This document shows positions 16,425 to 25,215 of a stretch of DNA of 64,000 nt, in pieces. The position numbers and the translations under genes are program-made. The stretch lies in assembly GCF_000153045.1 (NCBI RefSeq), contig NZ_CH724159.1:598169-662168 (forward strand), read 5' to 3'. The notes below the pieces were generated by a model, which ran no database searches, was not told where the DNA came from, and saw only the letters and a program-made list of their open reading frames with translations. The stretch's first letter is position 1. Each line of letters begins with the position of its first letter. Origin of the DNA: Synechococcus sp. WH 5701. Its GTDB lineage: Bacteria; Cyanobacteriota; Cyanobacteriia; PCC-6307; Cyanobiaceae.

Positions 16425-17469
16425 GGCGGCATCCCGAAGCGCCCTTCAGGCTAAGGACCGGTCTGGTGCAAAGCCCGGCCCGGCGGATGTGCGGCGCTGG
16501 CCGCTGCTGCTGGGGCTGTTGCCCCTCATTCCTCTGCTGGTCCTGCTGCTCTCGTTGCTGGAGCGGCCCCAGCGCCAGCAGATCGCGGTGGCACCGGAGG
16601 AGTCGAGCACCAGCGAACCCCTGCGCCTGGAATCAGGCGGGTTCGGCAGTCCGCTGATCAAGCTGCGGGCCGAGCTGCCCGTGAACAGCTCGATGGGCCT
16701 GGGGGTGGAGCTGCTCGATGCCGGCGGCGCCACCGTGCTGGAGCTGGCGAAGGACGGTTGGCGCGAAACCGGCACCTGGTCGGAGGGGGGCGAGAGTGGC
16801 CGCTGGGAGGAGAGCGACGACGGGGTGCGGCTGTCGCTGCGGCCGCCGCAAGCGGGGATGTACCGGCTGCGGCTCACGCTCGAGGATCTGCTCGATACGG
16901 CTGGCCGGCCCCTGGAGAGCCCCCTGCTGGTGCTGCTGGAGGTGCGCAACCACAGCGTCGATGCGCCGCTGCTGTGGTTCACCGCCCTGGTGACGCTGCT
17001 GATGGCGGGGATCGCCATGAGATCCATCTACCGCAACTGGCGCCTGCGCAAGGTGCTGCGGCTGGAAGACAACCACTTGCGCCTGCGCTGCCGCCTGGGG
17101 GGGCCTGGCCTGGTGCGTGTGGCGCTGAGGGCCCGCTACGAACGATCCACCAGCGACGCCGGCCCCCTCGCCCCCCGGCTGCAGGCGGAGCTGCAGCTGG
17201 AGGTGAGCGATGCCCTCGGCCGCTCGCGCCTGGGCTTCAAGAGGGTCTTGCCGGTGGCGGCCCATTCCAGCGACGGCGACCACTGGCTGACGGTGGAGGA
17301 GGTGCTCCATCTCAAGGTGGACGAGCCCGCCAGCCTGGGGTTGCGGCTGACGCTGCCCGAAACCATCGCCGATGGCGGTGAGCCCTGGGAGATCGAGTGG
17401 ATGAGGCTGGTGCTGGAGGACGGCGTGCTCAGCGCCCACCCGGTGGCGGTGCTGACGCTGGAGGCCTGA
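16423..17469 (+). CDS. Two-helix membrane protein of the DUF350/DUF4178 module, unknown
   Basis: 348 residues from the ATG at 16423; the earlier ATG at 16360 would overlap the divergent gene. One helix near residues 25-45 (LLLGLLPLIPLLVLLLSLL) is followed by a ~140-residue beta-rich exposed domain (SGGFGSPLIKLRAELPVNSS, GMYRLRLTLEDL), a second helix (LLWFTALVTLLMAGIAM), then a ~130-residue cytoplasmic beta-rich part. The exposed domain resembles a lipocalin/C2-like beta sandwich only loosely. No catalytic motif. One base separates it from the next gene, indicating translational coupling. Confidence 0.75.
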   Translation: MAASRSALQAKDRSGAKPGPADVRRWPLLLGLLPLIPLLVLLLSLLERPQRQQIAVAPEESSTSEPLRLESGGFGSPLIKLRAELPVNSSMGLGVELLDAGGATVLELAKDGWRETGTWSEGGESGRWEESDDGVRLSLRPPQAGMYRLRLTLEDLLDTAGRPLESPLLVLLEVRNHSVDAPLLWFTALVTLLMAGIAMRSIYRNWRLRKVLRLEDNHLRLRCRLGGPGLVRVALRARYERSTSDAGPLAPRLQAELQLEVSDALGRSRLGFKRVLPVAAHSSDGDHWLTVEEVLHLKVDEPASLGLRLTLPETIADGGEPWEIEWMRLVLEDGVLSAHPVAVLTLEA

Positions 17470-17470
17470 G

Positions 17471-17701
17471 ATGGCTCCCGAGCGCACGTTGATCCTGGTG
17501 CTCACCCTCTCGGCGGTGACGGTGGGCACGGTCACCGCGGTCAGCCGGCCCTTTCTGTTCCAGCTGGGGCAGGAGGGGGTGCCGTCAGGATCCAGTGGGG
17601 TGAGCTACCGCGGCAGTTACCGGGGCGGCCAGTGGGTGCCCCGCAGCGGTCGCTCCAACTGGCCTGGATTCCAGGGGCGGGGCCCCGGGACGGCCAAGTA
17701 G
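17471..17701 (+). CDS. Small membrane-anchored Gly/Ser/Arg-rich protein of the same module
   Basis: 76 residues. An N-terminal hydrophobic segment (LILVLTLSAVTVGTVTAV) precedes a Gly/Ser/Arg/Tyr-rich tail with repeated short GxYRGG-like units (GVSYRGSYRGGQWVPRSG). In other bacteria the equivalent slot of this module is often filled by a small lipoprotein or membrane protein with a low-complexity tail. No function can be assigned. It sits between, and is almost fused to, the two-helix protein (1-bp gap) and the spermidine-synthase-like gene (2-bp gap). Confidence 0.65.
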   Translation: MAPERTLILVLTLSAVTVGTVTAVSRPFLFQLGQEGVPSGSSGVSYRGSYRGGQWVPRSGRSNWPGFQGRGPGTAK

Positions 17702-17703
17702 GC

Positions 17704-19236
17704 ATGCCGCCCTTCTCGCCGCTGCAGGTGCGGGTGCTGCTGGCCACCGCCGCGCTCTCTTCCAGCGTGGGGCTGGTGCTGGAGCTGATGCTTGTCACCC
17801 AGGCCAGCTATCTGCTCGGCGACGTGGCCCTGGCCACGGGGATGGTGATCGGCACCTTCCTGGCGGCCATGGGGCTGGGGGCCTGGCTGAGCCAGTTCGT
17901 GGGCGGCGGCGAGCGGCCCCAGCAGCGGCTCCTGAGTGCCTTCCTGCTGGTGGAGCTCTGCCTCTCTCCGCTCTGCCTGCTGGGACCGCTGGCGCTGTTC
18001 GCTTTGTTCAGCGTCGATGGCCCGCTCTGGCTGGCCCTGGTGGTGGTGACCGTGCTTGTGGGGGTGCTGGGGGGCATGGAGGTGCCCCTGCTCACCAGGC
18101 TGCTGGAGAGCCAGCAGCACCTGCGCAAAGCCCTGGCCCGGGTGCTGGCCCTGGATTACCTCGGGGCCTTGCTGGGGTCCCTGCTCTTTCCGCTGCTGCT
18201 GCTGCCCAGGTTCGGCCTGCTGCCCACCGCTGGCCTGCTGGCGATGATGCCCCTGATCAGCAGCGCGGTGCTGTGCTGGGTGTTCCCCGGCTGCCGCCGC
18301 TGGCGTTGGCCGGTGAGCGGTGCCCTTCCCCTGGCTGCGCTGGCTGCCTGGGCGTTGGTGCCCCTCGGCAACCGGATCGAGGATGGCCTCTACGACGATC
18401 CGGTGGTGGGGCGGGTTCAGTCGCGGCATCAGCGCATCGTGCTCACCAGCCGCCGCGGTGATCTGCGCCTGTTCCTCGATGGGAACCTGCAGTTCTCCAG
18501 CCTCGATGAATACCGCTACCACGAGGCGCTGGTGCATCCGGCCCTGGCCCTGCACGGGCGGCCCGAGCGGGTGCTGCTGCTGGGGGCGGGCGATGGCCTG
18601 GCGGCACGGGAGATCCTGCGTTGGCCAGGCGTGCGCCGGCTTGATCTGGTGGAGCTGGATCCGCAGATGCTCCAGCTGGCCCGGGCCCATCCCTTCCTGC
18701 GCCGTCTGAACCAGGCCAGCCTTGACGACCCGCGAGTGCAGACGCACATCGGTGATGCCTTCGAGCTGGTGCGTCGCCTGCCCGGCCCCTACGACGTGGT
18801 GATCGCCGACTTCCCCGACCCCGACAGCCCGGCCCTGGCGCGGCTCTACAGCGTCACGTTCTATGGGCGCCTGCTGGGGCGGCTGGCGCCCGCTGGCTTA
18901 CTGGTGACCCAGGCCTCCACTCCGTTCTTCACTCCGAAGGTGATGGCCTCGATCCAGGCCACCATGGCCGAGCTGGATCTGGTCACGCGGCCCTACAGCG
19001 TCGATGTGCCCAGCTTCGGGCCCTGGGGGTTCGTGCTGGCCCATCGCCCCGGCCGGCCCTTGCAGGTGGCAACCCCGCCGTTTGAGGGGCGCTGGTTCGA
19101 TCGCGCCCAGCTGGAGACGCTGTTCGTGCTGCCCCGGGATCTTCGTCCGCCAGGCGATGCGGTGGTGCTGCCGAACCGTCTGACGCGGCCGGTTCTGGAT
19201 GGATACCAGCGCCAGTCCCTCTGGCGGCAGGACTGA
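17704..19236 (+). CDS. Membrane-anchored spermidine-synthase-like aminopropyltransferase
   Basis: 510 residues from the ATG at 17704. The first ~230 residues carry about seven transmembrane helices; the C-terminal domain is a Rossmann aminopropyltransferase: EYRYHEALVHPALA, VLLLGAGDGLAAREIL (GAGDG at ~294-298), VELDPQMLQLAR, GDAFELV and DVVIADFPDPDSP. The Asp residues expected to bind the polyamine/decarboxylated SAM are present, but the substrate may differ from putrescine, as in other members fused to this membrane region. Neighbours DUF350 and DUF4178 are the classic partners of this enzyme type. Confidence 0.88.
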   Translation: MPPFSPLQVRVLLATAALSSSVGLVLELMLVTQASYLLGDVALATGMVIGTFLAAMGLGAWLSQFVGGGERPQQRLLSAFLLVELCLSPLCLLGPLALFALFSVDGPLWLALVVVTVLVGVLGGMEVPLLTRLLESQQHLRKALARVLALDYLGALLGSLLFPLLLLPRFGLLPTAGLLAMMPLISSAVLCWVFPGCRRWRWPVSGALPLAALAAWALVPLGNRIEDGLYDDPVVGRVQSRHQRIVLTSRRGDLRLFLDGNLQFSSLDEYRYHEALVHPALALHGRPERVLLLGAGDGLAAREILRWPGVRRLDLVELDPQMLQLARAHPFLRRLNQASLDDPRVQTHIGDAFELVRRLPGPYDVVIADFPDPDSPALARLYSVTFYGRLLGRLAPAGLLVTQASTPFFTPKVMASIQATMAELDLVTRPYSVDVPSFGPWGFVLAHRPGRPLQVATPPFEGRWFDRAQLETLFVLPRDLRPPGDAVVLPNRLTRPVLDGYQRQSLWRQD

Positions 19237-19298
19237 TCCCCGCCCGGCGCTGCTCGATAGACTGATCTCCTCCGGGCGTCGGGCTCCGGGCCGAGGCC

Positions 19299-19946
19299 GT
19301 GCCCATGGGCGTCTGGGTTCTGCTGGTGCTGCTGCTGGTGGCGGCGTGGGCCCTGCGCCAGCTGCAGAAGCGACGTCGACGCCCAGCGGCACTACCCCAG
19401 GAGCGCACGCTCTTCGACCTGCGCACCGGCGACATCGTCCAGGCCGACGGCCGCGACTGGGTGGTGGAAGACCGCCTGCTCTACGACGAGGAGGGTTTTC
19501 AGTGGCTCGAGTATCTGCTCCGCGATGGCAGCGAGGGCCGCTGGCTCTGTGTCTGTGAAGACGACTGGCTGGAGGTGAGCTGGCTGGAGCAGGGCCCGGC
19601 TGAGCTGGCCCGCCAGCTGGATCGTCAGCCCCTGCCCTTCCCAGGGACGATCACCTGGGAGGGGGTCACCTACCGGCTCAAGGAACAGGGCCGCGCGGCG
19701 GTGAGCTCCACCTCCCGCACCATGAACCGGCGTATGAGCGGCTGCCGCTTCGGCGATTACGAGGGTCCCGATGGCCTGGTGCTGTCCCTGGAGCGCTGGG
19801 ATGGGGGCAGTCCCGGCTCCCGCCCACCGGCCCCTGGCTCTGAGCTCGAGCCCACGGAGAATGAGGCGGAAGTGACCCTTGGCCGCCAGCTGGATCCTGC
19901 TTCCCTGGTGCTGCTGCCGGGGGATGGGCGCTCGGTGTACCGATAA
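19299..19946 (+). CDS. DUF4178 protein with N-terminal membrane anchor
   Basis: 215 residues from a GTG at 19299 (ATG at 19305 also possible). A signal-anchor helix (VWVLLVLLLVAAWALRQL) leads into a DUF4178 domain: LRTGDIVQADGRDWVVEDRLLYDEEG, WLEYLLRDGSEGRWLCV and GDYEGPDGLVLSLERW. The domain is a beta-rich fold found in one or two copies in polyamine-linked operons, role unknown. It is the last gene of the module, 62 bp after the aminopropyltransferase-like gene. An AT-rich gap follows. Confidence 0.85.
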   Translation: MPMGVWVLLVLLLVAAWALRQLQKRRRRPAALPQERTLFDLRTGDIVQADGRDWVVEDRLLYDEEGFQWLEYLLRDGSEGRWLCVCEDDWLEVSWLEQGPAELARQLDRQPLPFPGTITWEGVTYRLKEQGRAAVSSTSRTMNRRMSGCRFGDYEGPDGLVLSLERWDGGSPGSRPPAPGSELEPTENEAEVTLGRQLDPASLVLLPGDGRSVYR

Positions 19947-20093
19947 GAGGAACTATCCGCAGTGGAAGCTAATTGGAGACTTTCTGAAGTGATCCTATCT
20001 GAAGCGAACCTAGGCCGGTGATTCGCGATACATCTATGGCAAAACTTGTCGGCAATTGAATTGCTAGGCGAATCGGTATGTCATTTCAGTGGT

Positions 20094-20111
20094 ACACTAT
20101 TACAATAGTGT
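20094..20111. repeat. Perfect 18-bp dyad followed by a T-run
   Basis: ACACTATT-AC-AATAGTGT, in the gap between the DUF4178 gene and the convergent SGNH remnant. It could fold as a 6-bp stem with a 6-base loop; a run of six T begins nine bases later on the plus strand, so it may act as a weak terminator, or as a protein-binding dyad. Confidence 0.35.
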
Positions 20112-20337
20112 GAATTAACGTTTTTTGGCTGGGAAGGTGATGTCCGGTAACTCGCGAACAGGCTTCAGGTGATTAGAACTTGTTCGATCCCGTTAAGCCA
20201 GGTCAGGGCCATTGCGGCGTAGCCCTCAGAATTGGGATGAAGACCATCGGAAAGTGATGAACCGATTGCGGTGAACTGATCGACAACGGATACCGTTAGG
20301 GAACCTCTGATCAAGACGCCTTAATCCGAATAATCTA

Positions 20338-20359
20338 GTCTCATTCTCATCAATGAGAC
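20338..20359 (-). terminator. Stem-loop inside IS5 copy A, downstream of the transposase
   Basis: GTCTCATT, a 6-base loop, AATGAGAC: a perfect 8-bp stem located between the transposase stop and the left end of the element. The same structure is at 51618-51639 in copy B. It could end transposase transcription or block read-in; there is no convincing T-run. Confidence 0.35.
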
Positions 20360-20487
20360 GATACTGAGCAGATTTAGCCCACTTTTCGCTCAGAGAAGCC
20401 CTTGAAAAGACTTCAGGCAGTTCCCACCATTCGTTTTGGCTTGATTTCTGGATGATTATCGGTCTTTAGACACACTATACCCTTGCT

Positions 20488-21471
20488 TTACGCTGAATCA
20501 GGTATCCGTTCCCGTACCATCCAGAGGTTTGCCAGGGCAAAGAGCAACTTCAGCTTGAGGTCGTTCTTGCGGATACCTCTGTAGAAGACCTTCCGGAAGC
20601 CGAACTGACATTTGATGATTCGAAAGGGATGTTCCACTTTGGCGCGGAAGTGGGCTTTCGCCGTCTCAATCAGATCAAGAAGCCTGCCCTCAGGTGTCTC
20701 TGGAAGCACTCTGCGCTGGCCGGGCTTCATCGCAATCCTGAACTCAGCCTCGCAGTCCTGGAAGTCGTTTCGTTTCTCGATGCCGATGTGGCCGGCATCG
20801 CCGTAGATGAGGCGTTCATCCCCATGGAGCCGTTCAGCTGCTGTGTTCAGCTCATGAACATTGGCGGCGGTGCTCTCAACAGAGTGGACCAGGCCAGATG
20901 CGGCATCAACTCCGATGTGGCAGCGCATTCCAAAGAACCACTGCTTGCCCTTGGCCACTGAGTGCATGTCAGGATCCCTCTCCTTGGCCTTGTTCTTGGT
21001 GGAGCTGGGGGCATTGATTATCGTGGCATCAAGGATCGTTCCTTCCCTCAGCATCACTCCTCTCTCGCTAAGCATCTGGTTCACACCCTCAAGAATCTGC
21101 TCCGCGATCCGGTGCTCTTCCAGCAGATGGCGAAAGTTGAGAATCGTCGTCTCATCAGGGATCCGGCCATCCATCGTCTCGATCCCTGCGAAGCGGCGGA
21201 AGCAGGGCGTATCGATCAGCATCTCCTCCATCAATGGATCTGAAAGCGTGAACCACTGCTGCAGCAGATGGATCCGCAGCATCACCTCCAAAGGAATCGG
21301 CGGACGACCTCCTTTGCTGGAGGGCTTGTGATACACGGGCTCAATCAAGGCCAGAAACGCTTCCCAGGGAACCGTGGCCTCCATCTCATCCAAGAAGCGC
21401 TGGCGGCGCGTCCTCTTTTTGGCGTAGATCTGCTCGTAGTCCGTGAAGCCCAGCTGGAGAGGGTCGGCCAT
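20488..21471 (-). CDS. IS5-family transposase (copy A)
   Basis: 327 residues. The N-terminal domain has the IS5 pattern (QRFLDEMEATVPWEAFLALI, GGRPPIPLEVMLRIHLLQ). The DDE residues are visible: Asp in TILDATIINAP, Asp in LIYGDAGHIGIEKR, and Glu in AKVEHPFRIIKCQFGFRK with the YREK-like signature. Full length and intact, so the element may be active. It differs from the copy B protein at one residue (VESTAAN here, VESAAAN there). Confidence 0.95.
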   Translation of the reverse strand: MADPLQLGFTDYEQIYAKKRTRRQRFLDEMEATVPWEAFLALIEPVYHKPSSKGGRPPIPLEVMLRIHLLQQWFTLSDPLMEEMLIDTPCFRRFAGIETMDGRIPDETTILNFRHLLEEHRIAEQILEGVNQMLSERGVMLREGTILDATIINAPSSTKNKAKERDPDMHSVAKGKQWFFGMRCHIGVDAASGLVHSVESTAANVHELNTAAERLHGDERLIYGDAGHIGIEKRNDFQDCEAEFRIAMKPGQRRVLPETPEGRLLDLIETAKAHFRAKVEHPFRIIKCQFGFRKVFYRGIRKNDLKLKLLFALANLWMVRERIPDSA

Positions 21472-22348
21472 CCGTTCCAGTCTCAGTCTTGGATCTGGAC
21501 TGATTTTAGCGGGTTTTTCAGGGGTTCCTTAGCTGTTGGAAAGAGCGATTTGACAGCTCATCCCTAATTAGGTTATTGTATTGAAGGATCTCATCTCTAG
21601 TAACATTGCTAATTGGATCCTTTTTCCATTTGTCGCTAACTGTTGGGATGGTGCCAACAATGACGTCAAGTTCTAGTCCAGAAGCATTTGCTTCTTGATC
21701 CATTCTGTTCATAAAGAAGGTCAAGCGGTCAAAAGCCGACTCGGCCAGCTTGTCCTGTTGTTCGCCTTGAGCATCATTGTTCTTATCACCAGCGGGAGAG
21801 GCTCCGAATTCGGTGCCGACGACTTGATGAATCAGATCATTCGTCCCCAGCATTAACAGCACAACATTGCGATCGGTGATGACGTCTGAGAAATATGTGG
21901 TTGAGATTGCGAGATCTAGGTCACTCAGGAGTCCATCGCGAATCGAGCCCTCGTTCGATTCGTTGGCCTGAAGCGAAACATATGTCTTATCAGCAAGTGG
22001 TTCGTCGGTTCGGGCGATTCCTCTGCCGGATTTTCCCCAGTGATTGGGGTCACGACTAGGATCGTCATCAATGATCTGTTCCCCGACAAAATCAAATTGA
22101 TAGCCTTGACGTTCAAGCAGATTTTCCAGAGGGGCTCGGTAGCCACCTGGCTCTGTTCCAGCCGTGATCGAATCGCCCATGGGCATGATTCTGATCGTTG
22201 GAGACTGGCCGGGGAAGAGTTGTCGAATAAGCTGACTATTGCCTGATTGTGCGAGCAAGGATTTGATGAAACGCTCCAGTCCTGATGTTGTAGTCATGTT
22301 TTCTTCAAGATTTATAGATATCAGAGATCCGAGCAATGATTTGAGCAT

Positions 22349-22509
22349 GTTAAGCCGTAAATCGATGTTGGGAAACGTGGATGTATCTGGTGAGACTATC
22401 GTAGCCAGCGATGGTCGCCTTCCACGGGCTTCATGGATCGTCAGGGTCGTGGATCGAGTTGGCTGTCACGGTCAGGACTGGATCAGCGGCCTTCTTCGAC
22501 ACCTTCCAC
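22349..22509. other. Gap between SGNH remnant and ligase gene
   Basis: About 160 bp, no gene seen. It contains the presumed promoter of the interrupted SGNH gene, which is transcribed toward lower coordinates, and the end of the ligase gene. Confidence 0.3.
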
Positions 22510-24177
22510 CTATTGATTCGATTCCACCAGGAGGGCCAGGGCGCTGCCAATGCTGTCGGCCTCGGCCGCCGGCTTGTCGCGGCGCCAGTGCAGGATGCGC
22601 GGGAAGCGCACCGCCAGGCCGCTCTTGTGGCGCGAGGAGCGCTGGATGCCCTCGAAGCCGAGGTTGAACACCTGCAGGGGCTCCACCGACCGCACCGGCC
22701 CGAAGCGCTCGATGGTGTGGCGGCGGATCCAGCGGTCGAGTTCGTTGATCTCGCCGTCATTGAGGCCGGAGTAGGCCTTGGTGAAGGTCACCAGGCGTGG
22801 GCTGCCGCCCACGCTGGCCACGTCAGCGGTGGTGTCCCAGAGGCCGAAGGTGTAATCGGTGTAGAGGTTGGCGCGGCGGCCGCTACCCGCCTGCGCGTAG
22901 AGCAGCACCGCATCGAGTTCCATCGGCTCGAGCTTGAGCTTCCACCAGTCGCCCCGGCGGCGGCCTACCCGGTAAGGCGACTCCAGCCGTTTCAGCATCA
23001 GCCCCTCGGCCCCCACGTCGCGGGCGCGGCCGCGCTGCCGCTCCAGCTCCTCCCAGCTGCCCAGGGGCACGGCCGCTGAGCCGCGCAGGCGCTGCCGCTC
23101 CGGGTGATCGCTGCGGGCCACGGCATCATGCAGCACCTCCAGCCGCTCCAGGCGCCGCTGCAGCGGTTCGTCGCGCCGGTCGGCACCTGCCGATTCGAGC
23201 AGGTCGTAGGCCACGAAGGCCATCGGGCACTGGCGGCGCAGGCTCGCTCCCACGCTCCTGCGGCCCAGACGCCGCTGCAGGGCAGCGAAGCCGTGGGGCC
23301 GCTCTTCGCTGGGATCCCAGACGATCACTTCGCCGTCGAGCACGGTGCCCTCCGGCAGGGCCTCCCCCAGGCTCACCAGCTCGGGAAAGCTCTCGTTCAC
23401 CAGCTCCTCGCCTCGGCTCCAGAGAAAGCTGGTGCCGGCGCGGCGGATCAGCTGGCCGCGGATGCCATCCCACTTCCACTCCGCCCGCCAGTGGCTGGGA
23501 TCCCAGCCCTCCAGCTGGGCCGGATCGAGCGGACTGGCCAGGAAGAAGGGAAAGGGCCGGCTCGCAGGCACCGCCGACCCTTCCGCCGCAGGGGCGAGCA
23601 GGCTGCGGAAGGCGTCGGGCGTGGGCTCAAAGCCCCCCATCAGGCGTTGGGCGATCTCGGCCTCCTCCAGCCCAGCCACCCCGGCCAGGGCCCGGGTCAC
23701 CAGGCCCGTGGACACCCCCACCCGGAGGCCACCGGTGAGCAGCTTGTTGAACAGGAAGGCCTGGCCCGGAGGAAGGCTGGCCCAGGCATGCAGCACGGCT
23801 TCGGCCTGGACGGCGGGCTCCAGCGCCGCGATCGCCGGCAGCCGCTCCCCCATCCACTCCGCCAGCGGCCGCTCGATCACCTCGGACTCGGGCAGTTTCA
23901 GCTGGGGCAGCAGCAGGGCGATCGTCTCGGCACTGTCGCCCACCTGGGTGTGGCAGTCGTCGAACAACCACTCCGGCAGGGCTGAGACGGCCAGAGCGAT
24001 CTCCCGCAGCCGCCGGCCCGTGATCAGCCGCTTGCGCCGCTTGCCGAGCAGCAGGGTGAGCGCCCAGGCCCCATCGGCGGGATCCACCGTTCTCAGGTAG
24101 TCCTCCACCGCCGCCACCCGGGCACGGGTACCGGGGCTGCGATCCAGCTGCTCATAGAGGGCGCAGAAGTCGCGCAT
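22510..24177 (-). CDS. ATP-dependent DNA ligase (bacterial, repair-cluster type)
   Basis: 555 residues from the ATG at 24177; the frame continues upstream but that part is only the shadow of dnaJ. Domains: N-terminal helical DNA-binding domain (about 1-205), adenylation domain with the nucleotide-accepting Lys235 in EWKWDGIR, then WSRGEELVNESFPEL (motif III region), VLDGEVIVWD (motif IV), AEGLMLKR (motif V) and WWKLKLEP (motif VI region), and a C-terminal OB domain. It seals nicks with ATP and is the ligase of the PdeM / Lhr helicase / MBL exonuclease repair set, distinct from the replicative NAD-dependent LigA. Confidence 0.93.
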   Translation of the reverse strand: MRDFCALYEQLDRSPGTRARVAAVEDYLRTVDPADGAWALTLLLGKRRKRLITGRRLREIALAVSALPEWLFDDCHTQVGDSAETIALLLPQLKLPESEVIERPLAEWMGERLPAIAALEPAVQAEAVLHAWASLPPGQAFLFNKLLTGGLRVGVSTGLVTRALAGVAGLEEAEIAQRLMGGFEPTPDAFRSLLAPAAEGSAVPASRPFPFFLASPLDPAQLEGWDPSHWRAEWKWDGIRGQLIRRAGTSFLWSRGEELVNESFPELVSLGEALPEGTVLDGEVIVWDPSEERPHGFAALQRRLGRRSVGASLRRQCPMAFVAYDLLESAGADRRDEPLQRRLERLEVLHDAVARSDHPERQRLRGSAAVPLGSWEELERQRGRARDVGAEGLMLKRLESPYRVGRRRGDWWKLKLEPMELDAVLLYAQAGSGRRANLYTDYTFGLWDTTADVASVGGSPRLVTFTKAYSGLNDGEINELDRWIRRHTIERFGPVRSVEPLQVFNLGFEGIQRSSRHKSGLAVRFPRILHWRRDKPAAEADSIGSALALLVESNQ

Positions 24178-24297
24178 GGGCGGCCGCTCGAGCTGTTCAA
24201 CCCTCACCCTGGCAAGCGCCGTGGCCGATCGCTCCCGCACTGCCGTCCGCGGGAGGATGGGGGCCAAGGCCCTGCGGCCATCCGCTGTGACAGCCCG

Positions 24298-25215
24298 ATG
24301 AAGTTCAAGGACTACTACGAGACCCTCGGCATCGAGCGGGGAGCGAGTGAGGAGGAGATCAAGAAGGCCTACAGGCGTCTGGCTCGCCAGTACCACCCCG
24401 ACATCTCCAAGGAGGCGGGTGCTGAGGAGCGTTTCAAGGAGATCAGCGAGGCCAACCAGACCCTCTCCGATCCGGAGAAGCGCCAGGCCTACGACGAACT
24501 GGGCCGCCATGACCCCGGCGAGGAGTTCCGGCCGCCGGCGGACTGGGATACACGCTTCTGGCAGGGCCAGGCCCACCAGGAGGTGGACCTCTCCGAGCTG
24601 TTCGAGCAGATGGGATTCCGCAGCTCCCAGCGACGGCGCCAGGCGGGAGGTGTGGACTTCCCGATCCGCGGCCAGGACGTGGAGGCCGTGGCCCGGCTGA
24701 CGCTCGACGAGGTCTCCCGCGGCAGCCAGGTGACCCTGGAGCGGCCGGGCGGCGGCAGTGTGCGCATCCGGGTCCCCCAGGGCGTGACCGATGGCGAGCG
24801 CCTGCGCATCCCTGGGCGCGGCGGTCCCGGCAGCGGCGGTGGCCCTGATGGCGATGTGTACCTCCACATCCAGGTGCTGCCGCACAAGCTGTTCCGGCCG
24901 GTGGGTCATGACCTCTACCTGGAGCTGCCGGTGACTCCCTGGGAGGCGGCCCTCGGCTCCCAGATCGAGCTGCCCAGCCTCGATGGCCGCGTGCGGGTGA
25001 CGGTGAAGCCAGGGGCGCAGGCGGGCCAGAAACTGCGGCTGGCCGGTAAGGGGCTGCCGAAGCGGGGCGGGGGAGCGGGGGATCTCTATGCCGTGCTGCA
25101 GATCGTGATGCCCACGCAGATCAGCGAGCGTGAACAGGAGCTCTATCGTGAGCTGGCGACGGCGTCCACCTTCCAGCCCCGTCCGCAGTTCACCGGAGGG
25201 ACGACCGATGCCTGA
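24298..25215 (+). CDS. DnaJ-family co-chaperone, CbpA type (no zinc finger)
   Basis: 305 residues. J-domain at 1-70 with YHPDIS in place of the usual HPD loop context (HPD intact) and KRQAYDELG; a short linker without the long Gly/Phe region (EVDLSELFEQMGF); then the two beta-sandwich client-binding domains (QDVEAVARLTLDE, IRVPQGVTDGERLRIPGRG, HDLYLELPVTPWEAALG, KLRLAGKGLPKRGG). There are no CxxCxGxG repeats, so it is a CbpA/type II protein. It stimulates DnaK and may bind DNA. It overlaps the CbpM-like gene by 8 bp. Confidence 0.93.
   Translation: MKFKDYYETLGIERGASEEEIKKAYRRLARQYHPDISKEAGAEERFKEISEANQTLSDPEKRQAYDELGRHDPGEEFRPPADWDTRFWQGQAHQEVDLSELFEQMGFRSSQRRRQAGGVDFPIRGQDVEAVARLTLDEVSRGSQVTLERPGGGSVRIRVPQGVTDGERLRIPGRGGPGSGGGPDGDVYLHIQVLPHKLFRPVGHDLYLELPVTPWEAALGSQIELPSLDGRVRVTVKPGAQAGQKLRLAGKGLPKRGGGAGDLYAVLQIVMPTQISEREQELYRELATASTFQPRPQFTGGTTDA

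Larger units (their letters stand above)
20300..21528 (-). mobile_element. IS5-group insertion sequence, copy A
   Basis: 1229 bp. Ends are GGAACCTCTGA on the left and GGAACCCCTGA (reverse complement) on the right, matching at 10 of 11 bases. It is flanked by TTAG on both sides (20296-20299 and 21529-21532), a 4-bp YTAR duplication expected of the IS5 group. It carries one transposase gene on the minus strand. Copy B at 51580-52808 is the same length and differs at one base that I can see (T at 20871 versus C at 52151). Confidence 0.93.
20165..22348 (-). pseudogene. SGNH/GDSL-family hydrolase gene interrupted by an IS5 element
   Basis: The 5' part (22348 to 21529) encodes about 273 residues: an N-terminal segment, then RIMPMGDSITAG (block I with the nucleophile Ser), GKSGRGIA (block II Gly) and VLLMLGTNDLIH (block III Asn). 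The element at 20300-21528 interrupts it. The 3' part (20299 to 20165) carries SDGLHPNSEGYAAMA, the Asp/His block V. Removing the IS and one copy of the TTAG duplication restores one continuous frame ending in the TGA at 20165. As it stands the 5' piece ends in a few IS-encoded residues and lacks the catalytic Asp-His, so it should be inactive. It probably acted as an esterase or acetyl-hydrolase. The sequence is less GC-rich than its neighbours. Confidence 0.85.
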
